A stretch of DNA of 64,000 bases, from positions 1 through 64,000 of IMG/VR virus record IMGVR_UViG_3300044904_000056. One strand, given 5' to 3'. Shown here in pieces: positions 32,850-41,343 of the stretch (the first letter of the stretch is position 1; each line of letters starts with the position of its first letter). The position numbers were made by a program, and so were the translations under genes. The stretch is from a virus. The notes beneath the pieces are model-generated. The model was given only the letters and a program-made list of their open reading frames with translations, ran no database searches and was not told the origin of the DNA.

Positions 32850-33337
32850 CCGATTTTCACCGTGCGCGGAAACCTCCGCGTCCTTTCCTCGTCTCTGTCT
32901 TTCAGCAGGTACTTCTCGCCCTTGAGAACTTGTTTCATGTTGTCAAGGTGCAATCCGTAAGCTTCCCGTAGGAAACGGAAATCCTCCACATCGTGAGGTA
33001 CTGTTTTTCTGTAGCCCCGGGAGCCTTCCTCGTGGCCGTCTTCGGGGATGTGCACTGCTTCGTGGAGCATCAGGAATACCTTGAAATAGTCCTCCGCAGC
33101 ATCGTACCGCGTTGACCAGACGGATATCACATAGTCATAGTCGGGCAGAAGCAACGACCAGGGTTTGCGGTTCGGATAAATTCTTGCGCCTACCTTGCTA
33201 GACGCGCTGGTATATCCTACCAGAGCTATCCGGCTCGTATGCACGTGCCCGAGGATTGTTGGGAAGAGCTTCTTGGCCCGTTTCAGGTCTGCCCTGTAAT
33301 CGTCTCTCAGCTCCCAGAATTTGCTAGTGCGGCCCAC
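32846..33337 (-). CDS. Phage metallopeptidase-domain protein (HExxH)
   Basis: 163 residues, GTG 33337. VFLMLHEAVHIPEDGHEEG carries the zinc HExxH motif, followed by a third His in VPHDVEDFRFLREAYGL, matching the 'putative phage metallopeptidase' family. The N-terminus includes a beta sheet (YDYVISVWSTRYD). RFPR lies at 155-158, five residues from the end. The substrate is unknown; members are often next to replication genes. Confidence 0.84.
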   Translation of the reverse strand: MGRTSKFWELRDDYRADLKRAKKLFPTILGHVHTSRIALVGYTSASSKVGARIYPNRKPWSLLLPDYDYVISVWSTRYDAAEDYFKVFLMLHEAVHIPEDGHEEGSRGYRKTVPHDVEDFRFLREAYGLHLDNMKQVLKGEKYLLKDRDEERTRRFPRTVKIG

Positions 33338-33505
33338 CTACTTTTCCCTCATCATCTTACAGCAGGGGCATCTCCAGGAAACAAATAGGAAATGCCCTAG
33401 CCTAGCCCACCAAGGCCAGCGGTTCATCTGATCTTCATGCTGAGCCATTGCTAGGGCTTTGGGGAAGACTTCCTTTTTGAATCGCTCCCAATTCTCTTCA
33501 CTCAC
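33338..33505 (-). CDS. 55-residue hypothetical protein
   Basis: GTG 33505 lies behind AAGGAG (8 nt). It begins VSEENWERFKKEVFPKALAM and ends with a Trp-rich segment and CPCCKMMREK. A longer in-frame reading would cover the RFPR mini-gene and is not favoured. Function unknown. Confidence 0.55.
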   Translation of the reverse strand: MSEENWERFKKEVFPKALAMAQHEDQMNRWPWWARLGHFLFVSWRCPCCKMMREK

Positions 33506-33647
33506 GGGGGAATCTCCTTTGCTTCCAGCTATCATACCGTTTCGCGCATTCCTCATTGCAGAAATTCCGGCGGTACTTAGCACTGTAAATATGTGTCGGT
33601 TTCAAGCAGATGCAGGTCTGCTTGTCTAGCCTCGGGAATCGCCTCAT
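33498..33647 (-). CDS. 49-residue zinc-knuckle protein with RFPR at both ends
   Basis: ATG 33647 overlaps the previous stop (TGATG). The protein reads MRRFPRLDKQTCICLKPT, then CNEECAKRYDSW and ends KQRRFPRE. A treble-clef-like Cys pair (CIC and CNEEC) sits between two RFPR motifs at residues 3-6 and 45-48. No family was recognised. It is the clearest sign that RFPR is a selected element rather than a chance word. Confidence 0.62.
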   Translation of the reverse strand: MRRFPRLDKQTCICLKPTHIYSAKYRRNFCNEECAKRYDSWKQRRFPRE

Positions 33648-33829
33648 CAAGCTTCTTCTGGCCTAGCAATATCAAGTAGCACCTTCAGGTTCTTGCCAGA
33701 TTGCTTGAGAAGGTCCCACATCTTAGTGCAGACTGAAGCGTGATCAACCTTTTCCGCCGCATACTTCTTTCTAGTTTTTCCTGTACGGCTGAATTGTTTC
33801 CCACACTCACAACGTCCTCCGTATTTCAA
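33647..33829 (-). CDS. 60-residue zinc-knuckle protein
   Basis: TTG 33829 behind GAGGTG. CECGKQFSRTGK and ASVCTKMW give Cys residues for one zinc site; the end is helical. Function unknown. Confidence 0.55.
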   Translation of the reverse strand: MKYGGRCECGKQFSRTGKTRKKYAAEKVDHASVCTKMWDLLKQSGKNLKVLLDIARPEEA

Positions 33830-33837
33830 TTTTCACC

Positions 33838-34779
33838 TCACTTCGTATCAAGTTCCTCAAATGGTGTAATCCATTGAGCGAAATTCTTCAGTAGTGACTG
33901 GAACGACTTGCTGATGAAGTAGCGCGTAATCTCAGCTTTGTCAATCTTGCCGCGCTGTCGTACAGCCTCAAAGACAACCCGGCGTACCTTTTTCTCTTCT
34001 GGGTGATTATAGGAAGAAACAGAAAGGTCCATAAGCATCAGATTCAAATAGTATCTCTCGCGGACTCCTTTTCCATAGAGCAGCCGGTAGCGGTTGCCCC
34101 GCTTGTAGACTTTCTTCTCCACCTCGGGGGTGAACAGCTCTTCCATATCCTTGTAGGAAGCTAGAAGCTCCCGGATGGTTGTCTCGCCTAGACCTTTAGC
34201 AATTCCTGGAATGTTGTCACTCCCATCTCCTATCGCTGCCCGAAGCTGAAGAAATTGATGCGGGGTGAGTCCCACCTTCTGCCGGAAGTTGCCGTGCGTA
34301 TAGAGTTGCGTCTTTATCGGACTCCATACGCTGGTATTCTCTTGAACCAGTTGGAACATATCCATGTCCGAGGAAACAACAATCCGCTGCCCGTTCAAAG
34401 CTTTCTCCTGGCATATCATAGCTATCAAATCGTCAGCTTCTGTCTGAGGGAAGTACAGCTGCGAAAGATTCAGCTGCCGGAGGACTCGCTGGCACTCCTC
34501 GATTTGAGTGATGGTACTCTGAAATTGTTTTTCCTCTTCCTTCGTAAAGTGCTGATGTCGGTGGGCCTTATATTCAGGGAACTTCTGCTTGCGGTAGGCA
34601 CTATGCCCTGTATCCCAGCAGACAATCCCAACATCCGGCTGAAACTGAGCTAGCATTCCGTGGATAGCATTCAGAGCGCCATAGACAACTTGGACTGGTT
34701 TTCCGTTCGCTGTAAGAATCGGGAGGCGCTTGGCAATGCGCCAACAGAGATTGTGACCGTCAATGATGATGGTTTTCAT
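33838..34779 (-). CDS. 5'-3' exonuclease/flap endonuclease
   Basis: 313 residues, with the start placed at ATG 34779, overlapping the previous stop (ATGA) and opening MKTIIIDGHNLCWRIAKRL. Acidic sites follow: VCWDTGHSAYRKQKFPEYKA, TEADDLIAMIC, VSSDMDMFQLV, and the helix-hairpin-helix GDGSDNIPGIAKGLG. This is the T5/T4 RNase H-type family that removes RNA primers and flaps. It lies just downstream of the UvsX-like gene. Confidence 0.92.
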   Translation of the reverse strand: MKTIIIDGHNLCWRIAKRLPILTANGKPVQVVYGALNAIHGMLAQFQPDVGIVCWDTGHSAYRKQKFPEYKAHRHQHFTKEEEKQFQSTITQIEECQRVLRQLNLSQLYFPQTEADDLIAMICQEKALNGQRIVVSSDMDMFQLVQENTSVWSPIKTQLYTHGNFRQKVGLTPHQFLQLRAAIGDGSDNIPGIAKGLGETTIRELLASYKDMEELFTPEVEKKVYKRGNRYRLLYGKGVRERYYLNLMLMDLSVSSYNHPEEKKVRRVVFEAVRQRGKIDKAEITRYFISKSFQSLLKNFAQWITPFEELDTK

Positions 34780-35102
34780 ATCAGGTCCATTGTCGCTTGC
34801 CTTCCGTACACTTGTGCCGCTGATAGATACTTCCCATCCTTGTAAGTCATCATTCCCCAAAACCACGAAGCCATATGTTCTGGGCCGCAGCAACAATCTA
34901 TAGTTGCATCTATCATCCAGAGTGCATCGGCTCCAAAGTTCAGACAATTTCTTCCGTAAGCAAGAGAAACTGCACCAAGAGGACTACATGCAACTCCTAC
35001 TGCCTGCTCTAGCCCACATACTTCGCACATCAACTTTTCGCCTCCGGGAAAAGTCTGGTCATGGAGTTCCTTCGCTTTGTGGTAACTAATCAACCCACTC
35101 AT
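34776..35102 (-). CDS. Hypothetical protein, cysteine-rich
   Basis: 108 residues from 35102, where ATG overlaps the UvsX-like stop (ATGA) behind GGAGGGGG. CEVCGLEQAVGVACSP and a C-terminal CCCGPEH are notable, and a Trp-rich segment follows. Possibly metal-binding. Function unknown. Confidence 0.62.
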   Translation of the reverse strand: MSGLISYHKAKELHDQTFPGGEKLMCEVCGLEQAVGVACSPLGAVSLAYGRNCLNFGADALWMIDATIDCCCGPEHMASWFWGMMTYKDGKYLSAAQVYGRQATMDLI

Positions 35103-36163
35103 TCCCCCTCCAGACAACTCGCCTTACGCAATGCAGAGTCAATCTCCTCCTGATGCCTCGAATAGTATTTGGCGAGACTGCTGCGGGTCACGACATCCTT
35201 CCCGAAACGGTAAGTGGATTTGTTGCGAGTGAAAACTCCCCGGTCAACTGCGTACTCCCAAACTGCTTGAACTTTGTCTATCCCCTTCCCCCAGAGAATC
35301 GGAAACTGACAGCGCGTTTCATTTAGTCCTACCTTGTTTTTCACCACTTGCAATTCAATGAGTGCTCCGATTCTGTCCCCATCTCCGTTCTTGAGGCTTT
35401 TGATCTTCGCCGTTCGGCAGCGTACCCAGGAGTAGAATTTGAGAGCTTTTCCGCCATAGGTAGTCTCTTTGCTGCCCCAGGTCACGCCTATGTTTGTCCG
35501 GGTTTGATTGACACAGATCAGGCAGACTCCGTTTGTCCGTAGGAACTTCACCATACGCCTGAAAAACCTCGATATTTGCAGAGCTGATCTCCCCATATCG
35601 CTCTTATCCAAGCTGGCTTTTTCCTCTATCTCGCTCCTGGTAGGTGTTGACGCTACAGAATCCCAGCCAAATACGATGGGTGTCGTCTTATCCTTCTCCC
35701 GAAGCGTTTTCACTGTCTCACGGATGTAATCATAAATGTCCTCGATGGTCTCGCACTCGTCAAATATCAGGAGGCGCTTTACGTCAATGCCAACCTTCTT
35801 CATCCGCTTGTAGTTGGCAGAGTATTCGGTCGGAAAAAGTCCTGCATAATAGTCAAGATGTTGAGCTTCCGCTATTATGTTCTCCATCACCCCAGTTTTG
35901 AATGATCCTTCTGGCCCAAATATCTCAATGATCCCAGATGGGAACCCAAGGCCATAGCAAACGCAACAATCTACTGAAATGATCCCGCTTGGGACATAGA
36001 CCAGGGGCTGCGAGAAGATAGAGTTCTCCAGAGTGGTAAGAACCCCATCGCTATGTTCCTTTTCAAACTTCTTATTGATAGCCTCTACTGCTGAGAACAA
36101 AGTCTTGTCCTGTACCCCTTTGTACCCAGATGGGCCTCTGTACCTCGGAAATCTTGGTGGCAT
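35099..36163 (-). CDS. UvsX/RecA-like recombinase
   Basis: 354 residues. Walker A is EIFGPEGSFKTGVMENI, in the GP..SFK form typical of T4 UvsX rather than bacterial RecA; Walker B is TPIVFGWDSVAS; loop L2 region is TTYGGKALKFYSWVRCR. RFPR lies at residues 4-7. It catalyses strand exchange in recombination-dependent replication, working with the gp32-like (36377) and UvsY-like (37342) proteins in the same operon. Confidence 0.92.
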   Translation of the reverse strand: MPPRFPRYRGPSGYKGVQDKTLFSAVEAINKKFEKEHSDGVLTTLENSIFSQPLVYVPSGIISVDCCVCYGLGFPSGIIEIFGPEGSFKTGVMENIIAEAQHLDYYAGLFPTEYSANYKRMKKVGIDVKRLLIFDECETIEDIYDYIRETVKTLREKDKTTPIVFGWDSVASTPTRSEIEEKASLDKSDMGRSALQISRFFRRMVKFLRTNGVCLICVNQTRTNIGVTWGSKETTYGGKALKFYSWVRCRTAKIKSLKNGDGDRIGALIELQVVKNKVGLNETRCQFPILWGKGIDKVQAVWEYAVDRGVFTRNKSTYRFGKDVVTRSSLAKYYSRHQEEIDSALRKASCLEGE

Positions 36164-36164
36164 G

Positions 36165-36353
36165 CTATTCCCCGCCTAGGAACTTGCCTTCAATCTCGTT
36201 CAGTTTTCGGACATCATCCAACGTTGTTGTACCTTCAAGGAGGTGGTCGCATACCTCCTTGAAAGTGTCGAGGTCTGATTCAGTCATCAGAGGAGTAACC
36301 GTCCTGAGAAATGCGACTGTTGAAGAGATTGCTCCACTGAATGACTCAATCAT
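36165..36353 (-). CDS. 62-residue protein in recombinase operon
   Basis: ATG 36353 with AAGGGA. Acidic helical protein (TESDLDTFKEVCDHLLEGTT). It lies between the UvsX-like and gp32-like genes with no gap. Function unknown. Confidence 0.58.
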   Translation of the reverse strand: MIESFSGAISSTVAFLRTVTPLMTESDLDTFKEVCDHLLEGTTTLDDVRKLNEIEGKFLGGE

Positions 36354-36376
36354 TTTGTTCCCTTCTCCTGTTCGCG

Positions 36377-37330
36377 TTAGTGATGATGATGATGATGTTG
36401 CTTCTTTTTGCGCTCTATCTTACGCTGAAGCTCCTTGTACTGCTTTTCAAGGTCATCCTCATCTGAACTGTCTTCAGAATGGTCGCTGTTATCGGACTTA
36501 TCGCTGCTATCCTCGGATTTGTCAGAAGCATCCGAATCATCGGACGCATCAGACTTATCCGCATCGGAGCTATCATCTGAGTAGTCACTTCCGTCCTCCT
36601 CAGCCGCTATGTGTTTCGCAACCTTCTCCATCTTAGCAACGAAGGTTTCAATCTCTTCGCTGCTGCTCGCACTGACGATTTCATCCAGGTTGGTCAAGGT
36701 CTTGAGGAGCTTATGCCGCTCGTGCTCGTCTGAGGAGATTGGCGTCTCCTTCTCCATAACCTTGAAGTGGTAGTCCGTATCGTCCCGCCCCTTGCCTTCC
36801 CGCTTCACACGGATCAGCCGGCCATATTTCGGATGGGCTACTCCTAGGACTGATTTCCTCCGGTAGTCATCGTCAGAGAAAATTTCTAGCACAAGATTCT
36901 GCCATTTAGCAGAAAGCCGCAGGAGCTTGAATTGCCTATCCTCATACTTCCGGACTTCAATCGTACCATCGCTATGTTTCTTGACCTTGGCTCGGAGGAT
37001 GTTCCAGATACTCTCAGATTTCTGCCGTAGCAGCCCAAATAGAGCCTTAGCAACGGGCGAGCGTTCCTTCTTGACTTCCTCCCAACGGCGGCAGGCTTTG
37101 CACTTCCCTGGCTTGCCTGTCTTCTCGTCAACATCGTTCTTTCCACAGTAGACTTTGTTCTTGAAATCTCCATGGAAGAGAACATCCTTCCAAACTTCGC
37201 CATCCTTCTCCCAAGGAGGCCCAATGCGGAAGTACCATTCTCCTGGGTCAAAGCTCGTCCAGGGGCGGCCACTTGTTTTCTTCTTCCTCTTGGAAAGTTC
37301 CTCACGAATTTCTTCAGCCGTCTTCGTCAC
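36377..37330 (-). CDS. gp32-like single-stranded DNA-binding protein with acidic and His tail
   Basis: 317 residues, GTG 37330 behind GGGAGG. RPWTSFDPGEWYFRIGPPWE and a likely zinc site His53, Cys62, Cys77, Cys80 match the core of T4 gp32-type proteins. From about residue 245 the tail is almost only Ser, Asp and Ala/Lys (DSSDADKSDASDDSDASDKS), then a coiled coil (DEDDLEKQYKELQRKIERKK) and a natural six-histidine end. The acidic tail of gp32 recruits partners; here it is much longer. It sits in the recombinase operon. Confidence 0.83.
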   Translation of the reverse strand: MTKTAEEIREELSKRKKKTSGRPWTSFDPGEWYFRIGPPWEKDGEVWKDVLFHGDFKNKVYCGKNDVDEKTGKPGKCKACRRWEEVKKERSPVAKALFGLLRQKSESIWNILRAKVKKHSDGTIEVRKYEDRQFKLLRLSAKWQNLVLEIFSDDDYRRKSVLGVAHPKYGRLIRVKREGKGRDDTDYHFKVMEKETPISSDEHERHKLLKTLTNLDEIVSASSSEEIETFVAKMEKVAKHIAAEEDGSDYSDDSSDADKSDASDDSDASDKSEDSSDKSDNSDHSEDSSDEDDLEKQYKELQRKIERKKKQHHHHHH

Positions 37331-37341
37331 TATTGCCTCCC

Positions 37342-37797
37342 TTAGTAATCACCTTTTTCCTTGCGCTGGTTAGCATTCAACGATTGGAGCATAGACAACC
37401 GTTGTGTAAACGCGCGCTCAGCAAACTTTAACAGCCTTTCCGAGTCCTGCCACTTCCGGAGTTTCCGGTGAAGCCTCTGATATTTTGAATTGCGGACAAC
37501 GTAGTAGCGGATGTCTGTTACCCGCGTCCCTTTCTTCCCCTCACGAAGCATATTGGCATAGCGGATGAAGAGGTCAGCTTGCAGCTTCTCCATCACCTCT
37601 TCTAGCTTCGCTACCTTTCCTGATACTCTAGCCAACAATCCTGTCCATCTACCATATTTATCTGCTGCCACCTCCATCTCGTGGTCTAGATTGTCAAGGT
37701 GAATTTTCAACTCCGCATTGAGATCCTGACTCTTTATCCCGTGCACGAGAATTACCGGGGGGTCAGACTCCGAATTTTGCTTCTCTTTCCGCGACAA
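37342..37797 (-). CDS. UvsY-like recombination mediator
   Basis: 151 residues from TTG 37797 behind AAGGAG. LNAELKIHLDNLDHEMEVAA, a helical KLEEVMEKLQADLFIRYANM, and an end with LSMLQSLNANQRKE fit phage UvsY-type proteins that load the recombinase on gp32-coated DNA. Its place beside UvsX-like and gp32-like genes supports this. Family assignment rests on pattern only. Confidence 0.66.
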   Translation of the reverse strand: MSRKEKQNSESDPPVILVHGIKSQDLNAELKIHLDNLDHEMEVAADKYGRWTGLLARVSGKVAKLEEVMEKLQADLFIRYANMLREGKKGTRVTDIRYYVVRNSKYQRLHRKLRKWQDSERLLKFAERAFTQRLSMLQSLNANQRKEKGDY

Positions 37798-37966
37798 GGA
37801 TGTGCTCCTTCATAATCTCAAAGCCGATGTCTTGCAAAGAAAGTTCTACATCAGGAACATCAAGTAGTGCGATTTGGTTCCGTTTCCCTTCAATGCGAAT
37901 AGCTTCTCCCATCACAAGCCTGCGAAACTGATCTCCTGATAAACTGATTCGAATAACTTCACCCAT
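37763..37966 (-). CDS. 67-residue hypothetical protein
   Basis: ATG 37966 behind CAGGAGCGG, directly after a GCGTTCTATTTAG motif. Repeated GEVIRISLSGDQFRRLVMGE and GEAIRIEGK phrases suggest a small beta protein. It overlaps the UvsY-like gene by 35 nt and heads the recombinase operon. Function unknown. Confidence 0.6.
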   Translation of the reverse strand: MGEVIRISLSGDQFRRLVMGEAIRIEGKRNQIALLDVPDVELSLQDIGFEIMKEHILVAEREAKFGV

Positions 37967-37979
37967 ATCCGCTCCTGTT

Positions 37980-37992
37980 CTAAATAGAACGC
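37980..37992 (-). promoter_or_regulatory. GCGTTCTATTTAG motif
   Basis: It lies between the DNA polymerase stop and the RBS of the recombinase operon (start 37966). Copy of the recurrent GCGTTCTATYYA element. Confidence 0.5.
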
Positions 37993-37997
37993 CTGTC

Positions 37998-40664
37998 TCA
38001 TGTAAACTGGCTAGGGATTACAAATTGTCCCTTTTCGGAACCATGCTCTAGCTCCGTCATTGTTCCAAGATTAGGCCCTAAGAAACAATCAGTATCCAGC
38101 GGCACTTCGCAATACCATCCTGTCTTTTCCTCAATCCACTTCCGGTCGGTCATAAAGAGATGGTGCTGGTAAATTACGTCTTGGGCTTCCTTGTGATAGA
38201 TATCTATGTAGCCCGCATCGTGGACCGTGATAATGTATTTCGACTTCATCCTGTACTTGCGAAGCCAGTCCGCCATCCGCCATCCTGCGCACCACGTCAC
38301 ATCTGAAGCATCCCCTTGTATCGGTGCGTTGATTCCCTGCCGAACTGCTTCCGCCCTCTGGGCTTCGTTCTCACTATCAACTTCAGGAAGCCTTCTTGGC
38401 CTAAAGAAATGGGAGAAGACAATCTTGTGTTTCTTGATGTAGTTCTCACGCTCTAGACGGTAGGCTAGACAATCGTCATACTTGCCAAAATACCTATTGA
38501 TGAATTTCTCTGCCCAACGCTTTGATTTCTGAAAGTCTGCCGCAAGGGCTTCTGGCCCCCGTCCGTAAAGCACCCCAAAGGATACCATCGACTTAGAATC
38601 AGTCCGCTTCTGCTTCTGCTCCTCTTTCGGGAGAGCGTTCCACTGTTCCTCTGTAAGCTCAAATCCCGCCATCGCTCCCATCTTGTGCGGGTCCTTACCA
38701 GACAGAAACTCCTCCAACATCACATCGTCTTTTGCCCGGTCACAGAACAAGCGCATTTCGATTTGCCTGGAATCCTGTTCCATGATGAAGTACCCATCAC
38801 CATGGGAACAGAACTGAGTTCGCAACTCCATCGCCAGCTTGTTGCGCTTGGGAAAGTTTTCGTGATTCGGGTCCTCACTCGACACCCGGCCTGTTACCTG
38901 ACCGTCCACCCGGTAGGTCGTATGCGTCTTCCCATCTGTACCTCGCCATCGGGGCAGAGGGTCTATGTACTTAGATTTCGCTGAGACTAGCTCGCTGCGG
39001 TCAATGATAATCGTCAGAGGCCTACTCTTCCGCTTTTTGTTGAGGCGTTCTAGGACTTCCCGTTCAACTGATTCCTGTTTCCCTGAAGGAGTCTTCCAAA
39101 GAGGCTCATAGTCTAGGATATCAAAGACCAACTTGCGTTTCTCATCTGGGGAGTTCAGGTTGATGAGTTCACGGTTGGACTCGAACAGCTCAAAGACTTT
39201 CTTCTTAGGATTTGGGATTGGCCTCTTGTAGCTATTGACCCGCTCGATGAGTTCCTTGAGGAGTTCCTTGTCCTTCCATTTCTGAAGAGCCTTGATTTCA
39301 GACAGGTTGACTAGCTTTTCGTCGTGCTCTGCAATTCTCCTCTCATAGACCTTCTCTAGCTCCTTGTTACGCTCCTTGTCAATCCTGACCCCGTTGATCT
39401 CCTGTGTAGCGGCAGTCCAATTGTGATACATAATCGGAAACTTGAAAGGACGTTCCCAGAGATGTTGCCTCTTCAGCTTTTTCCGGAGATGGAAGAACAG
39501 CCTCCGGGTTGCGATGCAGTCCTTAATGTTGTAGTCATACAGGATATCAGCCGGGACAAGGTTCAGATTCCCACCACTCTCGGGATTTGCCTCAGGATGC
39601 TCAATGCAATACTGCTGCTTAGGCCGGTCATAGTCCATCATCCCTATGAATGCAGCCAGCTCTTTCAGGCCCTTCCCACCCCTTCGTTCGTTCAGGCAGT
39701 AGGCCATCAGCTCTGTATCAGCGTAATAGCCGTGACCTTTCCTTCCGCCTAGCCAGATGTCGTGCAGCACAGCGGTGTAGACAAAATCGTATTTGCCGTA
39801 ATGGAGCAACCACTTCAGGTCTTCGTCTTCCCAAAGCTCTCGGGTAGCCTCTAGGCATTCCTCAGGATGGACCTTGATACCGTCTATCTGAACGCGGCTA
39901 TAGACCGGCAGGACGGCTCCTACGTTGTCCCCCCAGGAGTAGCCTATGCAGCCGATTTGAGGCTTGCGAAACCGGGCGAACGGTGAGAGTGTACTGCCTT
40001 CAATATCGGTTGAAGGATACTCGGCTTTCTTGACGATGTCTACAACTTCCTGGAGAGTCCGCTTGTCCTTGACTACAATCTGTTCAAATTTCTCCCTGCT
40101 GATAGCGTGTTTCGGCGGATAGGCAATCCGCTTCGCTGTCTTCAGCACCTCTAGGAACTGCTTGTAGTTAGCCTCTGTTTTGTTGCGCAGGTACCACGCT
40201 GGGTGGAAGGATATGACATACTGCCAAGGCCCTCCGTTCACGACGTTCCCGTGAAGCTTTAGGACTCCAGTTTTGTTGAGAACACTGCGGAGAGGAGAGG
40301 CTCCAAGGAGGATGACTACTTTCGGACGGAGCGAATGTATTTCACGAAGCAGATGGGGCCGACAGTGATTAATAGCGTAGGCTGGTAGTTTGTTCCCTGG
40401 CGGACGGCACCTAGCCGCATTGGTGAAGCGGCATTTCTTCGGGTCAATCCCAACTTCCTCGATAGCTTCCCGGAGAACAAGGCCTGCTTCTCCACACCAA
40501 GGGTAGCCATTCTCATCCTCGTGCTCACCAGGCGCTTCCCCGACAAACAGGAATACCGGCTCCTCACTGCCCTCCCCATTCATCTGTGGGGATTTGCAGC
40601 CCTTATAGAGCTGGCAAGGCTTGCAAAATCTATCAGGTTGTCGGAGAACGTTGAGACTAAGCAT
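37998..40664 (-). CDS. Family-4 UDG fused to DNA polymerase I (3'-5' exo + pol)
   Basis: 888 residues. Residues 1-190 are a family-4 uracil-DNA glycosylase: cysteines 14, 17, 86 and 101 have the C-x2-C-x68-C-x14-C spacing of the 4Fe-4S site, GEAPGEHEDENGYPWCGEAG is motif 1, and HPAWYLR is the late motif. Then a DnaQ-like exonuclease (DIEGST, LLHYGKYD, YNIKDC) and a PolA domain: motif A EQDSRQIEMRLF, motif B RTDSKSMVSFGVLYG, motif C VHDAGYID (Ala where Glu is usual). It would replicate phage DNA and check for uracil. It overlaps the upstream gene (TAATG). Confidence 0.92.
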   Translation of the reverse strand: MLSLNVLRQPDRFCKPCQLYKGCKSPQMNGEGSEEPVFLFVGEAPGEHEDENGYPWCGEAGLVLREAIEEVGIDPKKCRFTNAARCRPPGNKLPAYAINHCRPHLLREIHSLRPKVVILLGASPLRSVLNKTGVLKLHGNVVNGGPWQYVISFHPAWYLRNKTEANYKQFLEVLKTAKRIAYPPKHAISREKFEQIVVKDKRTLQEVVDIVKKAEYPSTDIEGSTLSPFARFRKPQIGCIGYSWGDNVGAVLPVYSRVQIDGIKVHPEECLEATRELWEDEDLKWLLHYGKYDFVYTAVLHDIWLGGRKGHGYYADTELMAYCLNERRGGKGLKELAAFIGMMDYDRPKQQYCIEHPEANPESGGNLNLVPADILYDYNIKDCIATRRLFFHLRKKLKRQHLWERPFKFPIMYHNWTAATQEINGVRIDKERNKELEKVYERRIAEHDEKLVNLSEIKALQKWKDKELLKELIERVNSYKRPIPNPKKKVFELFESNRELINLNSPDEKRKLVFDILDYEPLWKTPSGKQESVEREVLERLNKKRKSRPLTIIIDRSELVSAKSKYIDPLPRWRGTDGKTHTTYRVDGQVTGRVSSEDPNHENFPKRNKLAMELRTQFCSHGDGYFIMEQDSRQIEMRLFCDRAKDDVMLEEFLSGKDPHKMGAMAGFELTEEQWNALPKEEQKQKRTDSKSMVSFGVLYGRGPEALAADFQKSKRWAEKFINRYFGKYDDCLAYRLERENYIKKHKIVFSHFFRPRRLPEVDSENEAQRAEAVRQGINAPIQGDASDVTWCAGWRMADWLRKYRMKSKYIITVHDAGYIDIYHKEAQDVIYQHHLFMTDRKWIEEKTGWYCEVPLDTDCFLGPNLGTMTELEHGSEKGQFVIPSQFT

Positions 40665-40957
40665 TATTTTGACTTAGACTTTGTTCGCTTAACTTCCTGC
40701 AAGCCTAGATGGAACCCGATGCAGGTCAACAGCTTGAAAAGTTCAACTTGAGCCTTCGCAGCCTCTTTCTCGTTCTCAGAACCTGCTTCTGTTATTAGAA
40801 AGTCCGTAGCCATCATACCAATCTTCGGGTTGAGGCCGACTTTCCTGAAAACAGAATCCCAGTCCTTTGGCCACCGCTTGTCCTTCCTTGCTGCCTTCAG
40901 CAGGACATCGCAGCGATTCCAGAATTGTTTCTGCTTGTACTCTTCAAAACGGCTCAT
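40664..40957 (-). CDS. Hypothetical protein in polymerase operon
   Basis: 97 residues; ATG 40957 overlaps the previous stop (ATGA). Helical, ending in a basic KRTKSKSK tail. Function unknown; co-translated with the polymerase. Confidence 0.6.
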   Translation of the reverse strand: MSRFEEYKQKQFWNRCDVLLKAARKDKRWPKDWDSVFRKVGLNPKIGMMATDFLITEAGSENEKEAAKAQVELFKLLTCIGFHLGLQEVKRTKSKSK

Positions 40958-41343
40958 TGCGCTTTCTCCTTCAACTCCTTGATACGGTCCATCGCGTCTT
41001 CTAGCTCAACTACGGTTGTATAGCAGAGCATAAGACAGACAACCTCCTTTTCCGCAGCAGCCAAACCATTCTGGACACTAAATATCTCTAGCTGCTGTGC
41101 CCAGCGATATTTGGGAAGAGGGAGAACTCCATCCCGGATAGACTCGATAAGCTTCTGAAGATAGTGCATTGCTTTATCGAGGTCCTGTAGTCCGTTTTTC
41201 TTACGCCAACGCGTCACATATTTCGTGACCTGCCCCTCGAAATATCCTAGATGGTTATGGGCTGCTAAGTCCCAGTGCTGAAATTTCGCCTGGTAGTGCT
41301 CTCCGCCCACCTGGTAGTCATTCGCCTTCTTGTCAGATTCCAA
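40954..41343 (-). CDS. DUF3310 protein
   Basis: 129 residues; TTG 41343 is preferred because AAGGAGG lies 7 nt upstream. NDYQVGGEHYQAKFQHWDLA, then YFEGQVTKYVTRWRKKNGLQ and DLDKAMHYLQKLIE match DUF3310, a small phage family sometimes annotated as nucleotide-kinase-like. Function not established. It is encoded between the ThyA-like gene and the DNA polymerase. Confidence 0.82.
   Translation of the reverse strand: MESDKKANDYQVGGEHYQAKFQHWDLAAHNHLGYFEGQVTKYVTRWRKKNGLQDLDKAMHYLQKLIESIRDGVLPLPKYRWAQQLEIFSVQNGLAAAEKEVVCLMLCYTTVVELEDAMDRIKELKEKAQ

Noticed and set aside
36377-36396. Hexahistidine end as cloning-vector contamination
   Set aside because: It is continuous with native tail and operon sequence, with no linker or vector-like flank.
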